From positions 24,597,092 through 24,661,091 of the forward strand of contig CP141143.1 in the NCBI GenBank assembly GCA_035235625.1: a stretch of DNA of 64,000 bases, in the 5' to 3' direction. This document shows positions 11,369-23,580 of this stretch, piece after piece. Numbering within the stretch: the stretch's first letter is position 1; each line of letters opens with the position of its first letter. The translations under genes and the position numbers were made by a program. Source of the stretch: Saururus chinensis. Lineage: Eukaryota; Streptophyta; Magnoliopsida; Piperales; Saururaceae. The notes under the pieces are model-generated. The model did not search any database. It saw nothing but the letters and a program-made list of their open reading frames with translations, and was not told the DNA's origin.

Positions 11369-13312
11369 CTAGCTTGCTGGGCTCATTTCGAGTAACTTCT
11401 CTGCTTGTTCAGGGAAAAAAGTGATGAAAAGATATGCACCTGTCCAAGGTACAACATTAGAGGTACTTAAACTTACCAGTACAAAAGAACACGTTTTTAG
11501 TGAATATAATGCCCTGGACTAATTTTCTGTAACCAAGGTTTTTGCTTAAACATATATGCTGGAGAAGATAACTCAGTCAGTATAACATGACAAAATTACG
11601 AAGACTTACAAATGAGAACTGTTCCCAGCACTGCTGAAATCTTGCCTTGAATAGTCACAAGGCCTGCCTTGCCGGCATTTTGGAGCTCTGTAGAACCTTC
11701 AGATTCAAATGTGCCTGCAAATTATGTATGATTGATAAGCTTTATTTTCAAGCGAATGAGACACAACATACGCCATATTCAATGTCCGGAAAGCTACCTG
11801 GTTTTACTGATTGGAGTCCTGAAGTAACACAGGATATGTTCTGGAAACCTTCTTTATCTAGCTTATTAGCAGCAGCAGTTGATCTTAGCAGATAGAACAA
11901 TAAGTGAATGAGAAATTCGTAAATAATATAAAATTAGATCAATCTTTTCTTCTTGAGTCCATAGTTATTGAGTAAAATCGATATTCCTATTTCATGAGTG
12001 AGGAAATTTTCATACGTCTAACACAATTTTTTTAACAGAGTCTACCACTAAATACACATTATTCAAACTTGGCAAGTTCAAAAAGGCAAGAAGTTATTCA
12101 TTATTATGTATAAACGAAGCATTATCTCGAGTGGGCAGCCAACCTCTGTGTAACTATAAAAAACTTGTTTATCCTCCTCAATATGCAGTTGCAAACATTC
12201 CTGAACAATTCAGTTCAACTATAGACCGCTCAATATTGGAAAAGTTGTAAAACGTATTTGTAATTTTGTACAGTAAAGCTAATTTATCTCTGCGTTTTAC
12301 CATTACTTGACGCCCATATGATAGGAAATTTAGAAAGCTATAATACCATTCAGGTAGCAACTTATGTATTAAAAGAATATAACACGGTCAAAAATCATTT
12401 GCTTACCTCAATCCTTCCTGACAGACAACTAACAGCTTACTGTCAGGCGAGAACTTTTCTTTGACAGATTTGACAAATTCAGGGTTTAGTTTGGTGAATG
12501 GCAGCCCAAAGAAGAGTCCAGAGAAGTTGTTATGAACAGTCCGTTTTACAATTGTACCTATACATCAACCCAAGAAATCCATTAGAACTATGAACCTCTT
12601 ACAACAAAAGCATACTTCAGAGAACAGCATTTACAGAGAAGGAAAGCCAACAACATTCTTAAGCATACCGAGGTCATTGTCCTTGTTTTCAATGAAGAGA
12701 GGGACATGGTAGCATGACTTGATGTGTGCTCTGTTGAATTGGGATTTGTCCCTAACATCCAAGACAGTGAATCCCTCCTCCGTTACAAGTTTCCTTGCCT
12801 CTTCAGCATTCACAAAATTCACCTCCGCTTTAACACTCAAGCTCCTCCTATGAGACATCGTTGAGGGCGAAGGTTGCACACGCCTGGCCAGGAATCTCCC
12901 TGAAGACATTCTAAAATTCAACAGAAACGTAATTTGCATCTCTTATCCTAAAACAATTTCACAAGCTTCATGCAAGAAAAATTCCCATGTCACCCACATA
13001 ATTGAATGACAAAATTATTCAAACCAACATGTTAAGACGTCCATTTTTTTTATTTCTTAAGGTACCTTTCAATTAATGGGTTTGATCTGTATCACCTCAA
13101 GATGACATGATTCACCAAATGAAAAGCTCTATGGATATGGCCAACTGGTATTTGTGTTAAGAGAAGAGTCCAAATTTCCTACTTGAGCAGAAAGGAAGGA
13201 GCAAACTTGGAGCTGTTTACAGTAAGATTAAGCCATAAGAGTGAGGAATTTGAAGGAATTACCTTCGAAAAGTGAAGGCAGAGGAGCAACCGAGTCCTGC
13301 AACTCCTGCCAT
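11369..13312 (-). CDS. Rhodanese-like domain protein, plastid type, 234 aa, six exons
   Basis: Minus-strand exons are 13312-13263, 12910-12669, 12557-12407, 11883-11798, 11714-11610 and 11439-11369. All have GT-AG junctions and they total 705 nt (234 residues plus TAG). The N-terminus (MAGVAGLGCSSAFTFRRMSS) is Ser/Arg-rich and looks like a chloroplast transit peptide. The rhodanese fold follows, with VLDVRDKSQF and HIKSCYHVPLF. The active-site loop VCQEGLRS carries the catalytic cysteine and spans the third and fourth exons. Near the C-terminus, AVLGTVLICAYLFITFFPEQ is a likely membrane segment. Rhodaneses of this type carry sulfur on the cysteine as a persulfide; the substrate here is unknown. 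It resembles Arabidopsis STR10/STR11-type proteins, and I cannot decide which. The initiator exon is supported by its splice phase and by promoter motifs just upstream. Confidence 0.9.
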
Positions 13313-13600
13313 TGTCGTCCCGAGCTGCGCAAGCAAAGCTCCACGGAGAAGCAACTGCATACTGGGCTAATGGGAGGTAAAGGAAATAACGGCGTCCAAT
13401 AGTGTTTCAACACGTGTACAATGGGAGTAGCCCTTGGATATCTCCAGCTGCCTTGGAATGGGCCTTTTCGTTTTTTGTGATCCACATGCAACCGCAGGCC
13501 CAAGTAGAGCCCAATGGGCTCAGCAGCGATGTGCTGAAAATTCACTGCTGAGTTTACGCGCAACTTCTTAGGGTTTTGCAGCCATGCCCAAAGATAAACC
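13313..13600 (-). promoter_or_regulatory. Rhodanese gene promoter with site II and telo-box elements
   Basis: Several TGGGCC/TGGGCT (site II) motifs, in either orientation, lie at about 13373, 13459, 13496 and 13509-13520, the last being the palindrome GAGCCCAATGGGCTC. A telo-box (TTAGGGTTT on the plus strand) lies at 13568-13576. Site II plus telo-box is a known pairing in plant nuclear genes for organelle and translation proteins, which fits a plastid rhodanese. No clear TATA box was seen. Confidence 0.6.
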
Positions 13601-15412
13601 CCGAGGTGGGAATTTTTGTCCATGATGAGATATGACCAATTTGGCTAAGGCTTTTAAGCGTCTTGCAATTATATCCCATAATTTCTTCAATATGTAAAGC
13701 ATTTCATATCATTTCGGTATCATAGCTAATAGTTATGGAAAGTGTAACTGTGTAAGTGGAAAACAAAAGAATGTGTTTGTCCCACGTTTATCGTTATATT
13801 TAATTTTTAAAAATAAATAAAATTATTTTATTTTAAAAATTAAATAGACCTATTAATGCAAGAGAGAGGCGTCTAATGATTATGGAAAAGGGGGAGTGTC
13901 ACCAATTAGCCCAAAAAGAGTCAAAACCCCTGAAAACTTGTCTTAAAAACCTGACAGATAAAAAGGATCAATTTACCCATATCTTTCTTTATCAAATTTT
14001 TAAAATCAAACCCCATTCTAAAAACAAAACCTAGCCATCACCACCATTGCCCCTCTACTACTATCACCTTTGGTTGGAGCAAAGATTTGTCCATTGCTTA
14101 GCTAAATGTGACTCTGAGTGTGTTCTGGTAATATGGATAGACAACTAGTTCATGTGCGCAACCAAACTGGTTAGGTAGTAAGCCTGAGTGGCTATGGTTA
14201 GCTCCCCACTTTATAGACATGGCTACCCATTGCTGGCTACAACCAAAATTTTCAAAAATTAAAAAATTAAACCTAGTGGAGCTTTGTGGGCATCGCTGGC
14301 CACTCCCTGGTCATGGATTTTTTCTATTTTTAAAGAAAAATAAAAAAGAATTAAACTTTATATAGGCTAATCTTGCACACGGTTATTGTTCTTTAACTAA
14401 ACGTAAAAAGACTTTTTTATATTCTTCTCTGATAATATCAAAGCCCAACATAAAAAAAAACATGTGAGTCATTGATATTTAAAACCAATAAAGTATATAT
14501 TAATGCACGTTAACTCTAATACTAAAATCCGCAAAACATATATTAACGCATGTTGACTAGTACGCTTTTATGCGTTCTTTAAACTGGGCTGATGGCAGCT
14601 GATTGTCATCGTGAAACATCAAAAACGCTATCTTGATAACCTTGCTTTTAAAGGGTGTTGACAACTTCCAATATATTTTCCGGGTTTACACATTCTAAAA
14701 TGGGCATGCTAAATCGGGGACGGCGCATTGGTTAGATTAACTTATGTAAAAAGGTCGCCTCCACTCGTACGCATGATTGCAAAATACAATGATATAATGA
14801 AGACTGCTGCACACGATGCTGCCCCCAATCAGGCTCGTGCTATCATGTGCAGGACGTGACTTTGTTGTCTAATAAATTTTCCTTTTCTCATTCCTGACAT
14901 GCGCATTGAATCTCGAAAATAATTAATTTTCTGCAAAAAACTGATTCCAAAAGTGGTTTCAAGTATATTTATCACGTAGGATAAATAAATTTACTTGCTC
15001 ATCTATGATGCAGATAGAAGAAAAATGGGAAGATTTTACATGCATATATAAATAATGAAGACCCTAGTCATATCTTCGTACTCTATACATATAAATATTA
15101 CAAAAAAGGATAGTGTATTGTTCCCTACAATTGCCATCTGAGAAAAGAATAAATATTGTAACCAAAAGAATCAACTGAATCTACCCCATCCTCTCACAAT
15201 TTGATATGCACATAGACTGGTATGCTAAGTAATTTCTAATTATTTACATAAATTAACCCTCTCAAAATTTCTTGGTGCAGCCAGCTAAAAGGAGAAGGAA
15301 GATGCTCAAAAGGGCAAACCTTGAAAGGATGGTGTCTCCAAAATTTTTAGATTTGAAGTCCAACAGCAGCAGAATGTACCCATGACAGGAATTTAATTGC
15401 TGATCAGCCTCT
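13600..15412. other. Intergenic region, 1.8 kb
   Basis: AT-rich sequence without a supported gene. At about 13780-13870 there is a decayed MITE-like inverted segment built on TTTAAAAATAAAT-type arms, ending near ATTAATGCAAG. The remainder downstream of the O-fucosyltransferase stop probably includes its 3' UTR on the minus strand. Confidence 0.45.
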
Positions 15413-16412
15413 CTACCTTGTCTCTGCAGACGAGTAATTGCACATGCATTCGGGAACAGGGTAAGCTATGATATCTCTCCCAGGCTTATTCGTCCTGATT
15501 TCTGGCTGTCCTAAAGAACCTAAGTGCAGCTCTCTCACTATCCTGTTGAATTCAAACTCTGGAAGTGATGTGTCAAGGAAGTAAGGAAGCATCTCTCTTT
15601 TGTTGGGTGTTATGTGTTTCTTGTGTCCAGCATATGCTCTGTGGCCCTGCACCAGTAAAAATTGTAATAATCAATATTGAGTTCATTTCAGAATTTTTTG
15701 AGACTATAAAAGGCTGTCCAAAGTTTAAGCTGAGAAAAGAAGGTTGCTTCACCAATTCCTTTACCATGGAGAGAGACTTTTTTTTTACTTTTAAGGAAAT
15801 TAATACTCCCTCCGTCATAGCTCCGTTTGGTTTTCCAAAATGAAATGGAGCTATTAATTTGGGTTGGTGGGAGTATATTAAGACAAGACTTATCTCAAAT
15901 TAGCCTTAGCTGAGTGAATTAAACTGTCAAGAACGAGCTCTTGCGTTAAAAAATTGAATATATTGTTCATAGTTACAGTATTTCAGTTATATGTAGGAAG
16001 TAGCACATATGCTAAAACAGTACAATCAATTATAAGTATTTATAGCTATGGTATTTTTGCTAAAAAAAGGCACTTTGATGCAATACCTGAATTGCATGGC
16101 CCATGTTACCACCATGAGATGGCATGAAAACGTCGCTCTTCTCAGAAACAATGTAGTCAATGGCAGCAAGAAGGGAAGCCTTGCCGGCAAATGGATCCAG
16201 TTCTCCAGGCAAGGAAAGGTTCTCCTTGTTATAAAAATGGGGAAATTCTTTTGTCAAGGGAAGTAAGGCTCCAGGACCTCCAAAAGGGATACCCCCTGCC
16301 CAATAAATCTTCGCATTGCTTGGAGCTCCAAGGGCTTTGAGCAACCTAAACAATATTCAGGAGATTAGTGGGGCCAATGCGAGAAAGTTTGATAGGCATT
16401 GGTTGTAACAGT

Positions 16413-16451
<39 letters not shown>

Positions 16452-16549
16452 AAAAGTTTATATGAGCCCGGGCTCATATACACCTACGTGAGGCTCATAG
16501 AGCCCGGGCTCACGTAGGCATATATGAGCCCGGGCTCATATAAATGGCA

Positions 16550-16597
<48 letters not shown>

Positions 16598-19324
16598 TCC
16601 CATTAGTATGCACCGTTGCATGTGCATAAATTGCACGGCCCATAATACTTATGGACAGGCAGGTTTGAATTGCCCACCCACCTCCTTAGCTGATGCAAGA
16701 AGTCAGATCACGATCAGACAGCTGACATCATACGCGCATATTTATCAATATACAACCCGACACATAACACTATGTCTTTATATATACTCCATCTATCCCA
16801 CATTAATAGCTACATTTGATTTTTCAAAACTAACAAATTTTGGTTCATTTTGAAAAATTAAATAAAACTATTAATATGGGAGGGAGGGAATATCAGTTAC
16901 GTACCTTGCAACTTCTATGGCATTCAAGGGGCAGAGACCAGCTAATTTACGCTCATTGTAGGTCATATTCGATCTTCCAGTGAGAAGCTCTGGATGCATT
17001 TTCCTCTCGTTGTTTATGACCTCATCATACCCATGGCTTAATCCAGGTAGGCAACCAGTCCGAACCCAAACATCCTTCTCCATCCGCAAATGAAGAGCAA
17101 TATAGGGGCCCTTGCTCTGCATCCTGTGCGCAAGCTTGTTACCAAGCTCCAAGATAGGAGATGAGAATCTCAAGGCATGGAAGGCCACCTAAAATATTGA
17201 AGAGAACTGAGTTTATAAGAATGCCAATAGAAGGACCAAAGAAATACAGAATAATAAAAGCGGTGTAACTGTAACTGATTAATTAAGGTAAGTAAAAACA
17301 TGCCCACATATTTACCTTGCATCTAAGCTTCTGAAGATCAGAAGGAAGATCTTTTGTGAGCCTGGAATCAAGTCCACGCAAAAGCAAAACACCTTCCTTG
17401 TTAAGCTGCAATATGAAGAGGAGCAAAAACATGTTGAAGTCCCAGATATGTCCAGCATTATGCACTCATAGCAGCAACATAAGTGACACGCACAGAGGAA
17501 AAAGCAAGAGGCAATTGAGCTTACTCTCTTCAGGTATCTCCTGCGTATCCATTGGGCATCTACATGCAGAGGAGTCCGCTTCTCCTCCACAGGCCTTGAC
17601 ATAAGATGTGTTGATGGTAGAGAAGAAACGATGTGTACATCTTTTGCAAGTGTCTTCTTGAAATGATCCAAGTCAAAAATATCAGAGAATTCACTGCAAT
17701 CAACAAGCACAGGAACTGGAAACCATTAGTTATACCAATAAACTTCGACTTCTTGGCATCACTATCTGTTATGGTCCAACATCACCCGGACAAGAAGACA
17801 AAATATGCAGTACTGGACATGAAACAATGTGTATGACACGTATGTACCACGTTAACCAGCAAAACACACTGCCTATCAGAAAAATTACAATGACCCACAA
17901 GAGAGCTTGTGACAGACAATCAAAACATAAACAGACATATCAAAAGACAAGTATGTCTACATCAACGAGAAGAACATATGAGGACCATCTGTAGTATTTC
18001 GCTCTGTGGTAAAAGTTACAGGAATACGAACTGATAATGGTCAGTTGAATCCTCAGAGAAAACCGGTACTCCAATTTAGCTACATAAAGCATGAACTTTA
18101 AATGATCAAGTTTATCCAACAGGCACTTCTCCAATCTTTACCATAAAAGCTGAAATAAGTGGAAGCTACAAGACAAAGCTGTTTGAAATGCACCCTGATC
18201 AATCATCAAAAAAAGCCAAATTTTCATAAAGGAAGAACAGAAAAGAGAACTCCTTTCGCAGAAAAATTATCATGATCACTGACACGCATAAAAAAGACTG
18301 AAGAAAGTCACTACGCTTGTCCATCCATTACATTCTTCAAGAAAACAATTTTGTTAAGAACCCAGCCATTCAAATGGAAATCAGAACTCTCCCAGATGGA
18401 CAAATTCCAAAATAGAACTAATTTTCTGCCACCATATCAGCTGAAACCAAATCCATGGCTACAAACTAGTAAATAAATTTTTCTGAAAGGAAAAAAAAGG
18501 AAACATACAAAGCATCAAAAATCTTAAAAGCCCATCATATAAAAATAGCATGACAGACCATTCCATCCCCTGAAAAATCTATCCTTACCACCAAAACAGG
18601 GGATAAAATGGTGTCCCTTTTCACATTGTATGGCAAGCCACACTGTCATGAACTCTCATTTCTTGATGCAGAAAAGCCGAAAATAGCAACTTTTTTAAAA
18701 AAAAATTCAGCATTGTCTTTCATACCTGTGGTCGCCCCAAATGACATTGACTTGCAAGATGGGGACGACGAGGGCGGCGCCCAGAATCCGGGCAATGACG
18801 ACAGCGTCCACAATCTGGTTCCTCTGCTGGCTGAGCCCCCCGGAGACCACCACCATCAGGTACTTACTCCGCTCCGTGGCCACTGCCACGCTCGACCTCC
18901 TGTACTCCCCGCTGAACACCAAGCACGGCTGGTACCCCATTCCATCCGGCTGCCTCCAGAACTCCTCCTCTTGCCCGGCCTCCACTCCACCCCCACTCAT
19001 CAAACCCAAACCCGCCTCCTCAGAAGAGGAAGCCGCGAGGGAAGGCGCAGGTGGGTCGGGGAGTGGGCAGGGGGAGGGGAGGAGGGAGGGAAGGCCGAGC
19101 GTAAGCATGAGCATCCCGAGGAGGGAGAGAAGGAAGAGGAAGAGCAGAAGGAGGCGGCGAAGCACCCGGGCGGGCCGGGAGGCCGGGGAGAGGAGGTGAG
19201 GAGGAGAGGGCGGGCCCTTCTTGGCCGCCGGAGGCGAGAGGAGGAGGAGAGTGTGGAGGGAAGAAGCAGGGGAGGTGAGCGGAACGGAGATGTAGGCCAG
19301 CTTGTTGCTCTTGGGCTTGGCCAT
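15413..19324 (-). CDS. Plant O-fucosyltransferase-family protein, 544 aa, six exons
   Basis: Minus-strand exons are 19324-18726, 17693-17525, 17405-17316, 17188-16905, 16345-16087 and 15646-15413, all with GT-AG junctions and totalling 1635 nt (544 residues plus TAG). Residues about 58-78 (LLLLFLFLLSLLGMLMLTLG) form one membrane anchor after a short cytosolic tail, giving a type II Golgi topology. The catalytic region contains WGDHSEFSDIFDLDHFKKTL, the family's HLR-type motif in YIALHLRMEKDVWVRTGC, then IYWAGGIPFGG, and DVFMPSHGGNMGHAIQGHRA near the C-terminus. These match the plant O-fucosyltransferase (GT106/DUF246-like) family, which transfers sugars to proteins or wall glycans; the acceptor is not predictable. 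The start at 19324 is preferred over an upstream in-frame Met because a TATA-like box lies between them. Exon 1 is very GC-rich and the later exons are AT-rich. Intron 4 carries a MITE and palindromic repeats. Confidence 0.93.
15806..15873. mobile_element. Stowaway-like MITE in the O-fucosyltransferase gene (intron 5)
   Basis: 68 bp from CTCCCTCCGTC to GGTGGGAG, flanked by TA on both sides. The ends are imperfect inverted repeats and the middle is the characteristic ATTAATTT / TTTGGTTTTCCAAAA type. TA target sites and CTCCCTCC ends fit the Stowaway (Tc1/mariner) MITEs. Confidence 0.72.
16419..16594. repeat. Palindrome cluster between two (AT)n tracts
   Basis: Two AT dinucleotide runs (about 16419-16448 and 16553-16594) bracket an 88-bp foldback at 16457-16544. 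Each arm contains the perfect palindrome TATATGAGCCCGGGCTCATA, and a third core, GAGCCCGGGCTC, lies in the middle. The arms also pair with each other (CCTACGTGAG / CTCACGTAGG). All of it sits in intron 4 of the O-fucosyltransferase gene. Confidence 0.85.
16797..16889. mobile_element. Stowaway-like MITE in O-fucosyltransferase intron 4
   Basis: About 93 bp, starting CTCCATCTATCCCA and ending ATATGGGAGGGAGGGA, next to the 3' edge of exon 4. Same family as the other CTCCCTC-ended elements. The right boundary is uncertain by a few bases. Confidence 0.6.
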
Positions 19325-19420
19325 GGCTGTGCCGGGAGGCTCGGCCGAGAAGCCAATAAGCGCTTCTGGGAGAAGCCGCTTCGTACGCTGGTAGCTGCGT
19401 GGGAGGGAGGTCCGAGGAGG

Positions 19421-19429
19421 GCTTTTAAT
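19421..19429 (-). promoter_or_regulatory. TATA-like box of the O-fucosyltransferase gene
   Basis: TATTAAAAG on the minus strand, about 100 bp before the chosen start codon in an otherwise GC-rich region. Its position argues against the further-upstream Met codon being the start. Confidence 0.45.
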
Positions 19430-20809
19430 ACGGAGGAGAGAGGGCGGGGGGGTGGCAGACGGCGGGAAGGTGGACAAAAGGACGACTCGACCAGAGTTTC
19501 CGAGGATGGTGGGCCCCGCGCCGGTCTTCCTTCGAACAGCTTCGCTACCCGCGCGACTCGCGCATACCAACAGCCACTCTCAAGAGGGAAGGACCGCAGC
19601 CATTCTTCTGCGACACGCGCGATCCCGGTCTTGTCGTGTTCTTCCGAGCCGGAATTAAATGGATAATAGTAAATATAAAATGACAAAAGTAGCCTCCAAT
19701 AAAATGATCCTGAATTTCTGAACCGGGGGTGTCCTGTGTTCAATTCAAATTTAATTTTCTTGACTGACTTGTCAGGGATGCTTAGACTTGAGGGGACCGA
19801 TCAAATAAGGATAGTTCAATTAAATGAAGTTTAAATAGTCATTTAATATAGAAAAAGTTAACGTAGCCTCAGTTTCACATACGGCAGCATGAGCATAGGC
19901 GTTGTCAGCTACTGAGTCTTAATACGGCAGCATGAGCTCATGCGTTGTGAGCTATGGAGTCTTGACTACATAGGTGCGAATTAATAAATAGGGTACATAG
20001 GTAATTTAAATTTACTTGGCTTTTTAGTATTACTAAAATTAAATTAGATAATATGACAGGTTATGGTACTTTAGTTTACACTAATATGTATTTTTTATGT
20101 TCTTTATTTAATGATGTGAGCCGAGCATAAGAAATATTTGGGAAGTATCCGATCTCAAAATTGATGATGCACACGGTGCAAATTACTTATGCTAATGTGC
20201 ATTAATGTTGCACCGTCGATCGTAAAATCGAACATTTCCTAAGCATTTCTTACGTTTAACTCACATTGAAAAACACTTCCAAAGCATTAAGTCTAAGTCT
20301 CATAGTAACTAGTTTTATTTAATATTTATATTTATTTAAAAATTAATATAAGTCTAGCTTATTATCACATGGGGTATTTGTCAAATTCTTTAAGGGTGTA
20401 CAATTTTAATTGTGTGACTTGTGTTTTAAATTTAGCCGCTAACCCTATAGTACATGAGTATTGTCATATCAAGATTCTATAGTACCAATACTAATGCATA
20501 TATACCCCGTATTAAATTTTTTCATTTAATATATGGCAAACATGTGCATTTGTCGAATATAGACTGGTGTATAAAAAAACGAGATCAAATAATGCACTTG
20601 TTCTTAGAGGTCGTCAATTTATACACATGCCCCTACTATTTTAGGGTAATACAAAAAAAAAATTGTAAGCAGATGCTTGGTACGTGCGCACATGCACCTG
20701 CACCCACATCTTGTGGGTATAAAGAGACCCTTAATTATAGCGTTGAGAACAAAATAAATAGGGTGTTTTATTCAAAGAGCCTTGTCCAACACTACCCTAG
20801 CGATAGGAT

Positions 20810-20923
20810 AACGAGGTACTGTATGACCCATATTAATAGCTTAATTTTATTTTTTAAAATAATTTTATTTTAATTTATTTTAAAAATTAAATAAAATTAT
20901 AACGTAAGAATAGATGGAGTATT
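20810..20923. mobile_element. Decayed CTCCCTC-family MITE
   Basis: Inverted TTTTAAAATAA-type arms ending in AGATGGAGTA. The left end is eroded (CCCATATTAATAGC). Resembles the other short MITEs in the window. Confidence 0.4.
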
Positions 20924-22682
20924 TTACTTGAAATAAAAAAATGTGGAAAAAAAAGTTTAAAAGGGGTATTTTAGTCAATCTATAGCATAAGTCAAATTAT
21001 TACAGTCCGGTTTAATCGATGAAAACACAAAAGAACAGCGTGTCGCTACATAGGAGGTGGTGCCAGCTGTCTCTTAAAAAGCGTGCAAAAGCTTCCCACA
21101 TGTGACCTGCCGCCACTCGTCTTCTCTGGTGACCCCGACAATTTACAATGTTGCCACGCTGTCACTGGGTCCCACATTTCCACGTTTCACCCTACCATTG
21201 GCCAATGTTCAAATTATGTCACATGCCCCCTGGGTCCCATCTACCATTTGGAATTTCCCACCGTGTTTGGCGGGGGGATGCCCGAGATGCGATTAGCAGC
21301 GGCAGTCTTTTAAAAACTAAATTTAACCAACAAACTCACCGGGCCCCAGCCCCTTATTTTGGTTTTGCTAATAAGCCTGATGTGATGTGCTGGCTTCCCA
21401 ATGTGGTTGTGTAGTTCCACCTTCAAAAAAATGCATGATTATGTTTCAGATTTTTATATTATCGTAAACATTGTGCATGTTCTTGTTTATAAACATGCAG
21501 TGTGTTTATCATCAATTGTATTTTATAGATTTATGCCTTAATTATAAATAGTACCACTTCTAGCTCACTTCTAAATTCTAACTAGTCAAAAAGATATTAT
21601 AACCTTTCTTGGTAGATTAAATTATTTGGGGGCATTCTGTAAGAGTTTTGATCAATTCAAACAAGTATATTATTGTGTGATTAGGTGGGGAAGATTTCTA
21701 AAAATTTAGTGGAAGGGCGTGTATTAGTTGGCCATGTAGATCAAACCCTAATCAAAATTGAGACTTCGATCCGATTCACTAATTCATTTTAAATACATTT
21801 ATTTCTAATATTTTAGCTAAAGTTGTTCTTGGTACTACAACTTATGGAGTTGTTTTGATGCATAATTAATCAAGCCAAACCACTTTTATTTTGTCTGTTG
21901 TTGTAAGTTAAATTGGACACTTTATTGGAGAAGGAGCATAATTACTAACCAAAGTTATTTCTTCAAGTAATGTTCTTTGAGGTCATATTTACTCTGTTTT
22001 CTTTTTTTGCCTAAGAAGGAAATTCATCAAATGTTTGGAATCTGGATAGGAACTATAAAAAACTGAGTCTATCGTAATAGTTTTTTTTTAAATTAATCCT
22101 CTTCACTTTATTAATTTACTCATTTTATCACAGATGTTCAAATTCATACCTGAAATATAAATTTCTAATGATAAATTGCAAAATTGAGATCAAGGCCAAC
22201 ACTAACAAATATATTATTAACAACCTTCTACAATTTTTTTTATTGTGGATTTATTTAGTAGTTGGGTTGTTGGCACACACAATTCACAATGCATTGTATC
22301 AAAATGTAGTCTGACCCCCCTCATAGCACATGCCACAGTACTATATTCCTTTGTCCTATTTTATGTAAGGTTGTTTTATTAGGTGAAAAGCCTATCAAAC
22401 CCTATAAGTTCAATTAAGACAAAATGTGTTCCTCGTCGACAAAACAGACCATTTTAATCCCACTCAAAGCAACTTAATTAGCAAAATTTACTTTCACCAG
22501 ACATTTGATGTAAACCGTGCACCTATCTTTGAATCAGCTGTAAAAAACACAAAAGAAACAATCCGTTTTCACGTGGTACTGTCACTTGCTTTATTGTTTT
22601 TTACCTTGTAACATCTATCTCCATGGTCACGCAACCAATGATATACACTTCAAATTGCCATCCATCTAGGATAGTGATACAC

Positions 22683-22830
22683 ACCTAACGAATTTATCCA
22701 ATGAATATTTTCAACTAGGTTTTGGTTAGATGGAATATGTGGACCTCACACAAAGTTTACTCTGGCCACATATACCATCCAACTAATTAAAACCTAATTA
22801 GAAGAGTTTGCTAGATAAATTTGTTGGGCT
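22683..22830. mobile_element. Foldback MITE with arms of about 70 bp
   Basis: The left arm (CCTAACGAATTTATCC ... GGTTTTGGTTAGATGG) pairs with the right arm (CCATCCAACTAATTAAAACC ... GATAAATTTGTTGGG) around a short centre near 22760. No coding capacity. It shares TTGTTGGG-type ends and centre words with the element at 27682-27824. Confidence 0.55.
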
Positions 22831-22926
22831 ATCCCAAATTAATAGCTCCACTGGTTTTTCTAAAATAAACTAATTTTACTTCTTTTTGAAAAACCAAAGA
22901 GAACTATTAATGTGAGACGGAGAAAA
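22830..22926. mobile_element. Stowaway-like MITE adjacent to a foldback MITE
   Basis: TATCCCAAATTAATAGCTCC at the left and ACTATTAATGTGAGACGGAG at the right form imperfect inverted ends. It abuts the preceding element. Confidence 0.5.
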
Positions 22927-23580
22927 TATAATGAGAGTTTTACACTTCTTTTATGCTTCATTAGCTGGTTTTGTTTATACAAATGAAGTAACTATTGCAC
23001 CACGCTATTCTGAAACTCGTCTCCTCCCACTCACCAAGTCTTCAATGACATAACTTCTTTCTTCTTCAGGGAGAACTGTGTTTTGGTGGGAGAGGAAGAT
23101 AACAGAGTTTAATTGAGCAAAAGCCAAAGTCCAAACTACAGCGGGAATGTCTTTTTCTCCAAGAAAGTTTCAACCACGCAAGCTGCTCCTCTTCAATGGT
23201 TTGAGAAATGGTAGCTTAGTTAAATGAATGCAGCCCTCCCCCACATCCAGATATCCTTTCTTCACGCAAGTCTTCGCGTCCCAGTAGCAATTTGCAGCTG
23301 GCGCTTGCTCGTGAAAGGTGACACACTGAGCAAGACCCACAATCTGAAGGTTTTGGTAAAAGAAGATATATAAATGCACCTATACGGAGACATAGTAGCC
23401 CCTCCCCTATTAGTGTCCACATCAGGAATTAATTATGTGCTAGCTTATGGGGCAAGTGAATGGCAACTTGGCCAAAGATTGAATGAGGTGCAATTATGAT
23501 AATTAAATCACCTGACACCGTGAAATTATAAATTATGTGCTAGCCTCAGTGATAAAAATAGCCTTGGAGTAAGTAGTGTA

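Noticed and set aside
16060-16266. Plus-strand frame across an O-fucosyltransferase exon
   Set aside because: Antisense to exon 5. No independent support.
18608-19743. Long open frames overlapping exon 1 of the O-fucosyltransferase gene, on the plus strand and in another minus frame
   Set aside because: They arise from high GC content opposite the real exon. They show no domain and conflict with the well-supported minus-strand gene.
23170-23422. Cysteine-containing minus-strand frame, considered as a small secreted peptide gene
   Set aside because: No clear signal peptide, no recognised cysteine spacing, and no promoter or splice support.
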